Of a stretch of DNA of 13,488 bases, positions 1 to 7,124 are shown piece by piece. The DNA is taken from NCBI GenBank assembly GCA_913046125.1, contig CAJWRL010000020.1, positions 1 through 13,488 on the forward strand, given 5' to 3'. The position numbers were made by a program, and so were the translations under genes. Below the pieces are notes generated by a model. That model had not been told where the DNA came from, made no database searches, and worked only from the letters and a program-made list of their open reading frames with translations. Every line of letters starts with the position of its first letter. Position 1 is the stretch's first letter. The stretch comes from an uncultured Gammaproteobacteria bacterium (GTDB lineage Bacteria; Pseudomonadota; Gammaproteobacteria; GCA-002705445; GCA-002716945).

Positions 1-218
1 TGATAGAGAATGGAGCTGTAGTAATTGCTTTCAGTAAAAGCAGTGTAGAACCTCTACTAGATAACTCAGATATAAATTTAGATAGAGTACACTTTATTGT
101 TTTAGACAAGTCAGATGAAAAGATAAAATGTGATAAGGATGTTGCATCTATGACAAAGCTCGTAGATATCTATGACATCCCAGATATTGTTGAGAAAATT
201 AAGGCCAGAACTAAATGA
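1..218 (+). CDS. 3' end of an unrecognised protein gene (partial)
   Basis: An open frame enters from the left edge and ends at the TGA at 216-218, giving about 71 C-terminal residues. The visible tail starts with a hydrophobic strand and a short serine-rich turn (AVVIAFSKSS), followed by a second strand (VHFIVLD) and a probable terminal helix ending KIKARTK. This looks like the end of an alpha/beta domain. I do not recognise the family. A uroporphyrinogen-III synthase-like tail crossed my mind, but no diagnostic residue supports it. Its TGA overlaps the ATG of the next gene (ATGA), so the two are probably cotranscribed and translationally coupled. The N-terminal part lies outside the window. 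Confidence 0.6.
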   Translation, partial: IENGAVVIAFSKSSVEPLLDNSDINLDRVHFIVLDKSDEKIKCDKDVASMTKLVDIYDIPDIVEKIKARTK

Positions 219-1054
219 GCATGATCTATTTGGTAGGCAATGGCTATGTAAGTGATTACATATCACAAATTAAAATTGAAAATAAAAAATATGTAGGGGT
301 GTGTAGATCAGAGAAAAAGAATTGTGACATTAACATAAAATTAGACATTTCTGCAGACAACGAAAAACTGAAAGAATTAATAACAGAAAAATCTATAGTT
401 GTCTATTTAGCTCCTCCACAACAAAATGGATGTATAGATTTAGTTCTTAAAAACTTTCTTTTGAATGTGAATAAAAAGAATATACAAAAAATTATATACA
501 CGAGCACGAGTGGAGTCTATGGTGACAAAAAAGACAAAGTTGTAAATGAGAGTGAATCTATAGAGCCTATAACTGATAGAGCAAAAAGAAGAGTTGACGC
601 TGAATCTCAGATTAAATCCTCTGGTCTAAATTATACGATATTAAGAGTTCCTGGGATCTATGGTAAAGGCAGGTTGCCAATGAAAAGGATCGAGGAACGG
701 TTACCTCTGATCAAGAGGGATATTTGTAAACATACAAATTTAATACATGTTAAAGATTTAGCTAGACTGATAGTTGCGTGTGTTCATAATAAAGCATCAG
801 ATATGTCTATAATTAATGTAAGTGACGGTACCGCAATCAAGACAACGGATTACTATTTACATATTTATGACCTCATTGGACAACCTTATCCAGAATTTAT
901 TGATTATGAGGATGCATCTAAGTTATACGATAAGAAAAGACAGTCTTTCATAAACGAGTCAAGAATTTTGGATACACGATTAATGCTAGAATTATTCCCA
1001 AACATTGTAGAGTTCAAAGATGTTAGAGAAGGTATAAAAGATTGTCTGAAATGA
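215..1054 (+). CDS. YeeZ-like atypical SDR family NAD(P)-binding protein
   Basis: This 279-residue protein has the layout of an extended short-chain dehydrogenase/reductase of the YeeZ type. An N-terminal Rossmann strand and nucleotide loop (YLVGNGYVSDYI, residues 5-16) is followed by the strand-and-serine segment IIYTSTSGVYGD (93-104). Next come the substrate-side segment RVPGIYGKGR (144-153) and the C-terminal NVSDG motif of nucleoside-sugar epimerase relatives. The glycine loop keeps two glycines, but the third position of GxGxxG is Ser13. Where a canonical SDR has YxxxK, the residues are RAKRRVDAE (122-130), so the catalytic tyrosine is missing, as in other atypical SDRs. A catalytic role is therefore uncertain and it may only bind a nucleotide. 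The ATG overlaps the upstream stop by 4 bp. Its 3' end converges on the ParA-like gene with only 3 bp between them. The substrate is unknown. Confidence 0.75.
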   Translation: MSMIYLVGNGYVSDYISQIKIENKKYVGVCRSEKKNCDINIKLDISADNEKLKELITEKSIVVYLAPPQQNGCIDLVLKNFLLNVNKKNIQKIIYTSTSGVYGDKKDKVVNESESIEPITDRAKRRVDAESQIKSSGLNYTILRVPGIYGKGRLPMKRIEERLPLIKRDICKHTNLIHVKDLARLIVACVHNKASDMSIINVSDGTAIKTTDYYLHIYDLIGQPYPEFIDYEDASKLYDKKRQSFINESRILDTRLMLELFPNIVEFKDVREGIKDCLK

Positions 1055-1057
1055 TAA

Positions 1058-1693
1058 TTATTTTTTCTTTTTGCGCTTAAGCCAGGATAGCAATGGTTTC
1101 CACTCCTCCCTGTCTTGTGCGGTCATCGCTTCGCCCATTTCAAAAATACCAAGCCCCCTTTTGGCAGCATTTATATAGTTCGTATTATCTCTAAATGCTG
1201 TAACATAGCGAATGCCTTTTTCCTTAACTAGGTAATCATCTAGCTCTTCAAAAATATTAGTGTTTGCTCTGCATCGATTAGCTACAAGACATATATCAGT
1301 TCTGTTTCTTATTACGCTGCCAAGATTTCTCAAAGAATTCAGAAAGTCTTTTGCTGCAGACATGTCAATTGGTGAGGGTAGGACAGGGACAATAATTTTT
1401 CTTGCTTTTTTTATATATGTTTGAAGTCTTGCTCCATATATCGCAGCAGGTACGTCAAATATTGTGATCTCATCCTCTTTTTTAGACACTTTCTGAGGCG
1501 GTAAAGATGTAACGCCCCTTATTTTTGCTTTTGTAATCGGCCTTGATGAAAGCCATTTTGAAGCAGATCCTTGAGGGTCTAGGTCTACAAGCGTAACTTT
1601 GAATCCGCTGCTAGCATAATATGAGGCTAAATTAGTGGAAATTGTTGTTTTGCCTGAGCCGCCTTTAGCGTTTATGACCATTATACTAGACAT
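1058..1693 (-). CDS. Short orphan ParA/MinD-type ATPase
   Basis: This 211-residue P-loop ATPase belongs to the deviant Walker A class. The N-terminus has INAKGGSGKTT (residues 7-17), with the signature lysine Lys10 as well as Lys15, and VDLDPQGS (36-43) is the ParA switch segment. A Walker B-like ITIFDVP lies near residue 80. It is shorter than chromosomal Soj/ParA (about 255-265 aa) and resembles the plasmid type Ib ParA and orphan cargo-positioning ParA proteins. The C-terminus is strongly basic (KRKKKK), which could help non-specific DNA binding; that is inference. No parB or small centromere-binding partner is adjacent. It lies 50 bp downstream of xthA, with an AGAG Shine-Dalgarno-like stretch about 6 nt before its ATG. 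Likely roles are segregation or positioning of DNA or a protein cluster; the cargo is unknown. Confidence 0.85.
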   Translation of the reverse strand: MSSIMVINAKGGSGKTTISTNLASYYASSGFKVTLVDLDPQGSASKWLSSRPITKAKIRGVTSLPPQKVSKKEDEITIFDVPAAIYGARLQTYIKKARKIIVPVLPSPIDMSAAKDFLNSLRNLGSVIRNRTDICLVANRCRANTNIFEELDDYLVKEKGIRYVTAFRDNTNYINAAKRGLGIFEMGEAMTAQDREEWKPLLSWLKRKKKK

Positions 1694-1743
1694 ATTATTC
1701 TCTATTTTAATATATCAGACTGTGCACATTAGTCTAGATTGTT
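1694..1743 (-). promoter_or_regulatory. Spacer between xthA and the ParA-like gene, possible promoter
   Basis: Reading the minus strand, a possible -35 TAGACT (1736-1731) and -10 TATATT (1714-1709) are 16 bp apart, upstream of the ParA-like gene. The spacer also contains the 8-bp palindrome TGTGCACA (1721-1728) and a 5-bp inverted repeat, AGACT/AGTCT, too weak to be called a terminator. The hexamers are imperfect (4/6 and 5/6) in an AT-rich stretch, so this is a candidate only. Confidence 0.25.
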
Positions 1744-2514
1744 TTAGAGAGTAATCATTACTGGAGCATGATCAGATGTTTTGGGTTGCTCTGAGCACCA
1801 TGATTTATGCCTTGTATCTCTATGCACCTCATAGTGTTGTAGATCCTTTAAAAGCAAAGAGCTGCCTAAAAGTAAGTCTATTCGATACCCGATGTCTCTG
1901 TGAAAAGCCCCCGCACGATAGTCCCACCAGGTATATGGTGACACGTTATCCTGTGGTTTGTAACAATCAGTCAAACCTAGATCAAGTATAGCCTGCAAGG
2001 CTTTCCTTTCTCTATCAGAACAAAGAATGTCATTTGGTGAGAAATTAGATGCATCGTTTTCATTTGGGACAATATTAAAATCTCCAACAACAACTAATTT
2101 ACGATATGCGGATAGCTGTTCTTTGATGTATTTTCGTGCTTTTTCAAGCCATTTAAGTTTATGAATATATTTATCAGAGCCGATAGATTGACCATTAACA
2201 ACATAAAAATTGATAACCCGTAAATCACCAAAAGTTGCTGATATAGATCTCATTTCATTATCATTCACCGCCACTGGATTGTTATGGCAGTCCATGCCTT
2301 GAGATTTCGAGATAATAGAAACACCATTGTATGTTTTTTGACAAGCCTGTATAGAATGATAACCCTCGGCTACAAGGTCCTCTAATGGGTACTTGTCTTC
2401 ACTGCACTTAAGCTCCTGTAGACATAAAATGTCTGGCTGATAGTCTTTTAAGTATTTAAGTATATTTGGAAGACGAACATTTACTGAGTTAACGTTCCAA
2501 GTTGCAATTTTCAT
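1744..2514 (-). CDS. xthA: Exodeoxyribonuclease III (AP endonuclease)
   Basis: This enzyme cleaves the backbone 5' to abasic sites and removes 3' blocking groups and nucleotides during base-excision repair. The 256-residue product has the whole ExoIII fold signature: TWNVNSVNVR (residues 5-14), the metal-binding LQELK with Glu34, GDFNIVP with Asp145 and Asn147, TWWDYR, the RIDLLL segment, and the terminal SDHAP with Asp248 and His249. I chose the ATG at 2514-2512, which gives the usual MKIATWN start. A TTG one codon upstream (2517) is also possible. The ATG shares one base with the gyrB stop (TGATG), with no clear Shine-Dalgarno sequence, which points to translational coupling to gyrB. Linkage of xthA to gyrB is uncommon among gammaproteobacteria I know. 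The family assignment is firm. Confidence 0.96.
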   Translation of the reverse strand: MKIATWNVNSVNVRLPNILKYLKDYQPDILCLQELKCSEDKYPLEDLVAEGYHSIQACQKTYNGVSIISKSQGMDCHNNPVAVNDNEMRSISATFGDLRVINFYVVNGQSIGSDKYIHKLKWLEKARKYIKEQLSAYRKLVVVGDFNIVPNENDASNFSPNDILCSDRERKALQAILDLGLTDCYKPQDNVSPYTWWDYRAGAFHRDIGYRIDLLLGSSLLLKDLQHYEVHRDTRHKSWCSEQPKTSDHAPVMITL

Positions 2515-4931
2515 CAAACGTCAACGTTTTCGACAGCATTAGCTGAGGATACTATAAAGTCTCTTCTTTTTTCGACATCATCACCCATTAACGTTTCAAA
2601 TATTACATAATCATCGTCATCTATTTGCAATACCTGTAGTAAAGACCTGGTTTCTGGGTTCATTGTGGTTTCAGCCAGTTGTGAAGGATTCATCTCGCCG
2701 AGTCCTTTATACCTCTGCAAAGAAATAGCTTTTCTCGCGGATGTAAATGCGTGATCACATAATTGATGAAGATAGTCAAAAGAAGCTTCAGAGTTATCAG
2801 ACTTAAGCAAGATCGGCTTGTTACTGAATTGGTATAGATTTAGTTTTATAAGGCTATGATATGTTTTAGATGAAAAAAATTTTTTGTTTATAGGAGAAAC
2901 TGATGTATCAGGCACTCCATTGACCTTTTTTGAGATTATAATTTCGTATGAATTATCGTCTAATTCGTTTAAGGCAAGATCATAACTAAAATTAATAGGA
3001 GATATTATATTAACTAGCTTACATAAAGATTTAATATATTCAGATATAGCGTCTAGGTTGCCGTTCTGGTCTGTATCATCTGCATTAATGGGATTTATAA
3101 ATGCCATTGATTTAAGAATATACTTATCTTTAGATTTACTGACTTTTTTAAGAATATTATCAATCATTGAATAATTAAGAAGTATTGATTGAGAATCAGT
3201 GATGGGCACAGGTTTGTTGTCAGAAAAAAGATTATTGCTATCAAAAAAAGAAGCAGTAAGAAATCTATTCAGTTCAAAGTCATTAGCAATATACTTTTCA
3301 GTTTTTCCTTTTTTAATCTTGTATAGAGGAGGCTGTGCGATGTATATTCTGCCTTGATCAAATAGGGGCTTCATTTTTCTAGCAAGTAAAGTAAGCAGTA
3401 AAGTTCTTATATGAGCACCGTCAACGTCCGCATCTGTCATGATAATTATCTTGCCATAACGAAGATTATCAATATCAAAATCGCCTTCTGATTCATGATT
3501 AAATCCGCAGCCGAGAGCAGATATAAGCGATCCAACTTCCGATGATGATAATAACTTATAATCTTGAGATTTTTCTGTATTAAGGATTTTTCCTTTTAGG
3601 GGGAGAATAGCTTGTGTCTTCCTGTCTCTAGCTTGTTTAGCAGAACCACCAGCAGAATCTCCCTCAACAATAAATAGTTCGCATTTTTCCCTATCTTTCT
3701 CTTGGCAGTCTGCTAGTTTACCCGGCAGATTAGCGATACCTAATGGATCTTTTCTCCTGATTAGATCTTTAGCCTTCCTTGCCTCCTCCCGAGCCATAGC
3801 TGCTTGCTGGATCTTACCAATAATTAGTTTTGCATCTTTAGGAGATTCCTCTAAGAATTCGGAAAGTTTAGAAGCGAGTGTAGTCTCTGTTAAACTTTTT
3901 ATTTCTGATGAAACAAGCTTGTCTTTGGTCTGAGAAGAAAACTTAGGATCTGACATTTTAATAGAGATGATCGCTACTAGACCCTCACGACAGTCATCAC
4001 CCGATATTTCATACTTTTGTTTTCCATTGTTTTTTAAAGAATAGTTATTGATCGTCCTAGTCAAAGCTGATCTGAAACCGCTGAGGTGAGTACCGCCATC
4101 TTTCTGAAATATATTATTCGTATAGCACATTATCTGTTCAGAGTATGAGGTAGTCCATTTCATAGATATCTCAATTGAATTTCCGCCTTTCGTTATAGGT
4201 GGCAAATATATCAGGTCGTTATGAATATCTTTCTTGTTTTGTAGAATTTCATTTATGTATTCTTTAAGACCACCCTCATAAAAGTACTTAATCTTTTTGC
4301 CGGTAATGTCATTGCTAAAATGAACAGTTATTCCTGAATTTAAAAATGCTAGCTCTTTTAATCTTCTTTTTATTGTTTCTTCTTTATAATTTAGGTCTCG
4401 AAAGTACTTTTTACTCGGAAGAAATTGAATTACAGATCCGGTTTCATTTGAAGTACCACATTTTTTTAATGGTTTTATTGGAGAGCTGTCTTTGTAGTCT
4501 TGTTGATATTTAAAACCATCCTTATGTATTGTTAATGAGAGTTTTTCTGATAATGCATTGACTACTGATACACCAACACCGTGTAGACCACCCGATACTT
4601 TGTAGGAGTCATCATCAAACTTCCCGCCTGCATGTAGTGTAGTCATTATTACTTCTGCTGCAGACTTATTCTCAGCTTTATGGATGTCGACAGGAATACC
4701 GCGTCCATCGTCTTTTACAGTAACAGAAGCGTCCTCATTGAGTGTTACGAAAATATTTTTGCAATATCCTGCCAATGCCTCATCGACAGCATTATCCACA
4801 ACCTCATAGATCATCTGATGGAGTCCGCTTCCGTCATCCGTGTCTCCGATGTACATCCCGGGTCTTTTCTGGACTGCTTCGAGACCTTTTAGTACTTTTA
4901 TGCTTTCCGAGGTGTATGCCTTTTTATTCAA
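2514..4931 (-). CDS. gyrB: DNA gyrase subunit B
   Basis: This is the ATPase subunit of gyrase, the type IIA topoisomerase that introduces negative supercoils. It has 805 residues (E. coli 804) and all domains are present: the GHKL ATPase with EVVDNAVDEA (Glu43, Asn47), DDGRGIP and GGLHGVGVS; the transducer with the ATP-contacting QTKDKL lysine loop; TOPRIM with VEGDSAGG and TDADVDG; the Gram-negative-type insertion; and the C-terminal LQRYKGLGEMNP motif. The start is TTG at 4931-4929, supported by GGAG 7 nt upstream and by alignment to the E. coli N-terminus. It overlaps the recF stop by 4 bp (TTGA). The residue matching E. coli Arg136, an aminocoumarin contact, is Lys137 here. A perfect DnaA-box sequence lies within the codons for VDN (4792-4800). 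Nothing suggests truncation. Confidence 0.99.
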   Translation of the reverse strand: MNKKAYTSESIKVLKGLEAVQKRPGMYIGDTDDGSGLHQMIYEVVDNAVDEALAGYCKNIFVTLNEDASVTVKDDGRGIPVDIHKAENKSAAEVIMTTLHAGGKFDDDSYKVSGGLHGVGVSVVNALSEKLSLTIHKDGFKYQQDYKDSSPIKPLKKCGTSNETGSVIQFLPSKKYFRDLNYKEETIKRRLKELAFLNSGITVHFSNDITGKKIKYFYEGGLKEYINEILQNKKDIHNDLIYLPPITKGGNSIEISMKWTTSYSEQIMCYTNNIFQKDGGTHLSGFRSALTRTINNYSLKNNGKQKYEISGDDCREGLVAIISIKMSDPKFSSQTKDKLVSSEIKSLTETTLASKLSEFLEESPKDAKLIIGKIQQAAMAREEARKAKDLIRRKDPLGIANLPGKLADCQEKDREKCELFIVEGDSAGGSAKQARDRKTQAILPLKGKILNTEKSQDYKLLSSSEVGSLISALGCGFNHESEGDFDIDNLRYGKIIIMTDADVDGAHIRTLLLTLLARKMKPLFDQGRIYIAQPPLYKIKKGKTEKYIANDFELNRFLTASFFDSNNLFSDNKPVPITDSQSILLNYSMIDNILKKVSKSKDKYILKSMAFINPINADDTDQNGNLDAISEYIKSLCKLVNIISPINFSYDLALNELDDNSYEIIISKKVNGVPDTSVSPINKKFFSSKTYHSLIKLNLYQFSNKPILLKSDNSEASFDYLHQLCDHAFTSARKAISLQRYKGLGEMNPSQLAETTMNPETRSLLQVLQIDDDDYVIFETLMGDDVEKRRDFIVSSANAVENVDV
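4792..4800 (+). promoter_or_regulatory. Perfect DnaA-box sequence inside gyrB
   Basis: TTATCCACA is an exact match to the strong DnaA-binding consensus. It falls on codons for the invariant VDN of the GyrB ATPase site, so protein conservation alone could produce it. It is isolated, with no other box nearby. The site is real as sequence, but its function is doubtful. Confidence 0.3.
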
Positions 4932-6025
4932 CTATTCTCTCCAACAGCGATTAGCTTCAATTCTTGATTCTCTTCACAAACTTTTTCTAATATTTTTTTA
5001 TATATATTCGGCGCTGTGAGCACTATATTTCCTCTAGAATGAACAAGTAATTTTACCACAGTCCTAAGGTTTTTATCATCTATTCCAAAAAATAGATCAT
5101 CTATAAGTAGGACTGGTTTAAAACCATGTTTCACGTGAAAAACATTTATTTTTGCTAGATTAATTATCAAGCAAGAAAGCACGAGTGTTGACATTGATCC
5201 AGACTCACGTACAGGTTTGCCCAATGATGTAACTATGAAATCACTTCTGTGTGTACCTCTGGATGTGTAGCCTAAACTACGGTCTTTCGATTGGTTCTGT
5301 TTTAAAACCATGTCAAAACAATCGCTACCCCAACCATTTATGTACTCAAGCTCTAAAGAAGAAATGTCATTGTATATTTCAGGAATCTTGTTTTTAATAC
5401 TTTCGATAATTGTAGAAAAATGATTTTTTAAGTATTTGAAGTAGCTTTCTCTGTATTCTGATAATTTATTATTAGCGTCTATTAGTTGTCTGTCCCACAA
5501 ATCAATAGAATCATACTTTTTTGACTTAAGGAGAAAATTCCTCTGTTTTAATACTTTTTCAAATACATTGAAAGATTTACGAGATTCAGGTTCCACGTGA
5601 AACATACCAGTATCTATAAAGTCTCTTCTATAGGACGAATCATTCAGAAGAATATTATTAAAACCAAAGACTAATGAATAGCAAGGAAACAGCAATGAGA
5701 TATCACTTTTAGTGCTTTTTTCATCATTATAAAGTATTTTAGATGATTTTAGTGTTTTTTCGACGAATATATTACTTTTTAATGAATTTTGCATGAAGTT
5801 AAGAGATATTTTAAATATATTAGAAGAAGAGCGAATCAATTCAGCATTTGGGACGCCTTTGAATGACTTTAAATTAGAGGTTAAGTAGATTGCCTCAAGT
5901 AATGAAGTTTTGCCTGCATTGTTTTCACCACATATAATTGTTATGGCGCTATCAAAAGATAACTTCATATAATCGATAGACCTGAAGTTCTGAACAGATA
6001 TGGACTCTATGCGCACGCTAGACAC
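4928..6025 (-). CDS. recF: RecF-family SMC-like ATPase (divergent)
   Basis: RecF acts with RecO and RecR to load RecA at gaps and stalled forks. The 365-residue product aligns over its length: the N-terminal VQNFRSI, Walker A GENNAGKT (residues 33-40), the RecF-specific FIDTGMFHVEP (136-146) with following LKQRNFLLK, HRSDF, and Walker B LLIDD (306-310). It is unusual in that the ABC signature (LSRGQ in E. coli) reads GSMST (276-280) and the D-loop SELD reads FGID (313-316). ATP-dependent dimerisation may therefore be altered or lost. The start is GTG at 6025-6023, overlapping dnaN by 8 bp; a second GTG three codons in (6016) is an alternative, and neither has a clear Shine-Dalgarno. The end overlaps gyrB by 4 bp. 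The gene carries two parS-like sequences. Family and synteny are clear, activity less so. Confidence 0.93.
   Translation of the reverse strand: MSSVRIESISVQNFRSIDYMKLSFDSAITIICGENNAGKTSLLEAIYLTSNLKSFKGVPNAELIRSSSNIFKISLNFMQNSLKSNIFVEKTLKSSKILYNDEKSTKSDISLLFPCYSLVFGFNNILLNDSSYRRDFIDTGMFHVEPESRKSFNVFEKVLKQRNFLLKSKKYDSIDLWDRQLIDANNKLSEYRESYFKYLKNHFSTIIESIKNKIPEIYNDISSLELEYINGWGSDCFDMVLKQNQSKDRSLGYTSRGTHRSDFIVTSLGKPVRESGSMSTLVLSCLIINLAKINVFHVKHGFKPVLLIDDLFFGIDDKNLRTVVKLLVHSRGNIVLTAPNIYKKILEKVCEENQELKLIAVGENS
5127..5142. other. parS-like ParB-binding site 1 (inside recF)
   Basis: TGTTTCACGTGAAAAA matches the chromosomal parS consensus TGTTTCACGTGAAACA at 15 of 16 positions, including the CACGTG core and both GTTTC/GAAA arms except one base. 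It is read as FHVKH (RecF residues 296-300), in a segment between signature and Walker B that is not conserved between this protein and E. coli RecF. This makes a DNA-level constraint plausible. parS sites typically cluster near oriC, which fits this locus. Confidence 0.75.
5589..5604. other. parS-like ParB-binding site 2 (inside recF)
   Basis: GGTTCCACGTGAAACA matches the degenerate parS consensus TGTTNCACGTGAAACA at 15 of 16 positions; only the first base differs. It encodes FHVEP (RecF residues 142-146), which is a common RecF motif, so part of the match could come from protein constraint. The perfect CACGTGAAACA half, and a second site 462 bp away, argue for a genuine centromere element. 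Confidence 0.65.
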
Positions 6026-7124
6026 GCATTGGCATTATCACGAAAGTAGAATCATGATCTTGATTATCTTGGACTACACACCCAGAATTTTGATCATTGA
6101 TGCAAATATGCACAGTATCTCCATCAAGAGTTTCAATGACGTCTTGAAGATATGAGATATTAAAGCCAATAGACATCTCTTCACCTGAATATTCAATGTC
6201 TATCTGATCTTCACCAACTTCGCTATCTGTATTGCTAGATATCAAATGCATTGTGCTTTTATTAGGGGTCAGCTTTACGCCTTTATATTGTTGATTAACT
6301 ACTTTTGAGATGATATTGAGAGAGTTTTTCAGAGTTATCTTGTTGACGATAATTTCCGCTGTAGTGCTATCTGGTATTACTTTATTAAAATTTGGATAAT
6401 TGCCCTCTATAAGCTTTGACATAATCATATAATCATTAATTTGAATATTAAACATCTTCTTATTGTAGCTATATTTCATTATATTCTGCTTATTGCCGCT
6501 AAATGAGTTTATAATTCGATTAATTTCAAGTATGGCCTTTCTTGGTATTATGATCGACAGACTATCTGCTGCTGCTGCCTGTGATTTATACTTAGCTAAT
6601 CTATGACCATCCGTGCAAACAGAAACAATATTGCCATCCTCAGAGCATAGATGTAGGCCATTAAGAAAATGCCTAGCGTCTTGATAAGCCATGGCAAAGG
6701 ACGTCTTATTTATAATCTTAACCATATCATCGCTCTCAATATCTATTGTCTCTCCCAACTCCTCAATATCCATATAAGGAAAGTCTATAGTCGATAAGTT
6801 AGGTAGTGATATTTTACTTTTCCCTGCTGTGATATCTACTTTATTATCTGATACAGAAAATGTAACAGATTCATGGTTTGATAGGGCGCTAAGTACTTCT
6901 AACAGTTTTCTGGCTGGCAATGAAAACTCACAATCTTCATCTGACTCACAATCTAGAGATGAGGATACTTGGATTTCAAGATCAGAGGCAGTGAAGTAAG
7001 CTTTTCTTGATTCAACTTTTATAATCATATTACCCAGAATTATTAGTGTTTGTTTTGCTTCTGCAGTTGGGGCAATATTTTTAACTTTTTCTATTAACTC
7101 TTTTGTATTAAAGATTATTTTCAT
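6018..7124 (-). CDS. dnaN: DNA polymerase III beta subunit (sliding clamp)
   Basis: This is the ring-shaped processivity clamp that tethers DNA polymerase III and other clamp-binding proteins to DNA; it acts as a homodimer. The 368-residue product is full length (E. coli 366) and colinear. The N-terminal domain opens MKIIFNTKEL and carries LIILGNM and TASDLEIQV. The middle domain has the SFAMAYQDARHFLNGL and CTDGHRLA segments. The protein ends in FVIMPMRV, the hallmark C-terminus that helps form the clamp-binding pocket. The ATG at 7124-7122 gives the canonical start. Its leader is AT-rich with no recognisable Shine-Dalgarno sequence. A 149-bp spacer with a candidate promoter separates it from dnaA, and its last codons overlap the recF GTG by 8 bp. 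Confidence 0.99.
   Translation of the reverse strand: MKIIFNTKELIEKVKNIAPTAEAKQTLIILGNMIIKVESRKAYFTASDLEIQVSSSLDCESDEDCEFSLPARKLLEVLSALSNHESVTFSVSDNKVDITAGKSKISLPNLSTIDFPYMDIEELGETIDIESDDMVKIINKTSFAMAYQDARHFLNGLHLCSEDGNIVSVCTDGHRLAKYKSQAAAADSLSIIIPRKAILEINRIINSFSGNKQNIMKYSYNKKMFNIQINDYMIMSKLIEGNYPNFNKVIPDSTTAEIIVNKITLKNSLNIISKVVNQQYKGVKLTPNKSTMHLISSNTDSEVGEDQIDIEYSGEEMSIGFNISYLQDVIETLDGDTVHICINDQNSGCVVQDNQDHDSTFVIMPMRV

Noticed and set aside
1052..1078. Possible bidirectional terminator between the SDR and ParA-like genes
   Set aside because: There is a T-rich stretch and a short AT palindrome, but no GC stem, and the T-run is the lysine-rich tail of the ParA-like gene.
1721..1728. TGTGCACA palindrome as an operator
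   Set aside because: Eight bases alone, single copy and no matching regulator; could be chance.
1776..1991. Plus-strand open frame of 71 codons
   Set aside because: It lies antisense within xthA, whose catalytic motifs are intact; no family features in the shadow.
2515..2517. TTG as the xthA start
   Set aside because: It overlaps the gyrB stop like the recF-gyrB junction, but the ATG next to it gives the standard MKIATWN N-terminus.
4680..4954. Two overlapping plus-strand open frames of 70 codons
   Set aside because: Both are antisense to the conserved GyrB ATPase domain and mirror its codon constraint.
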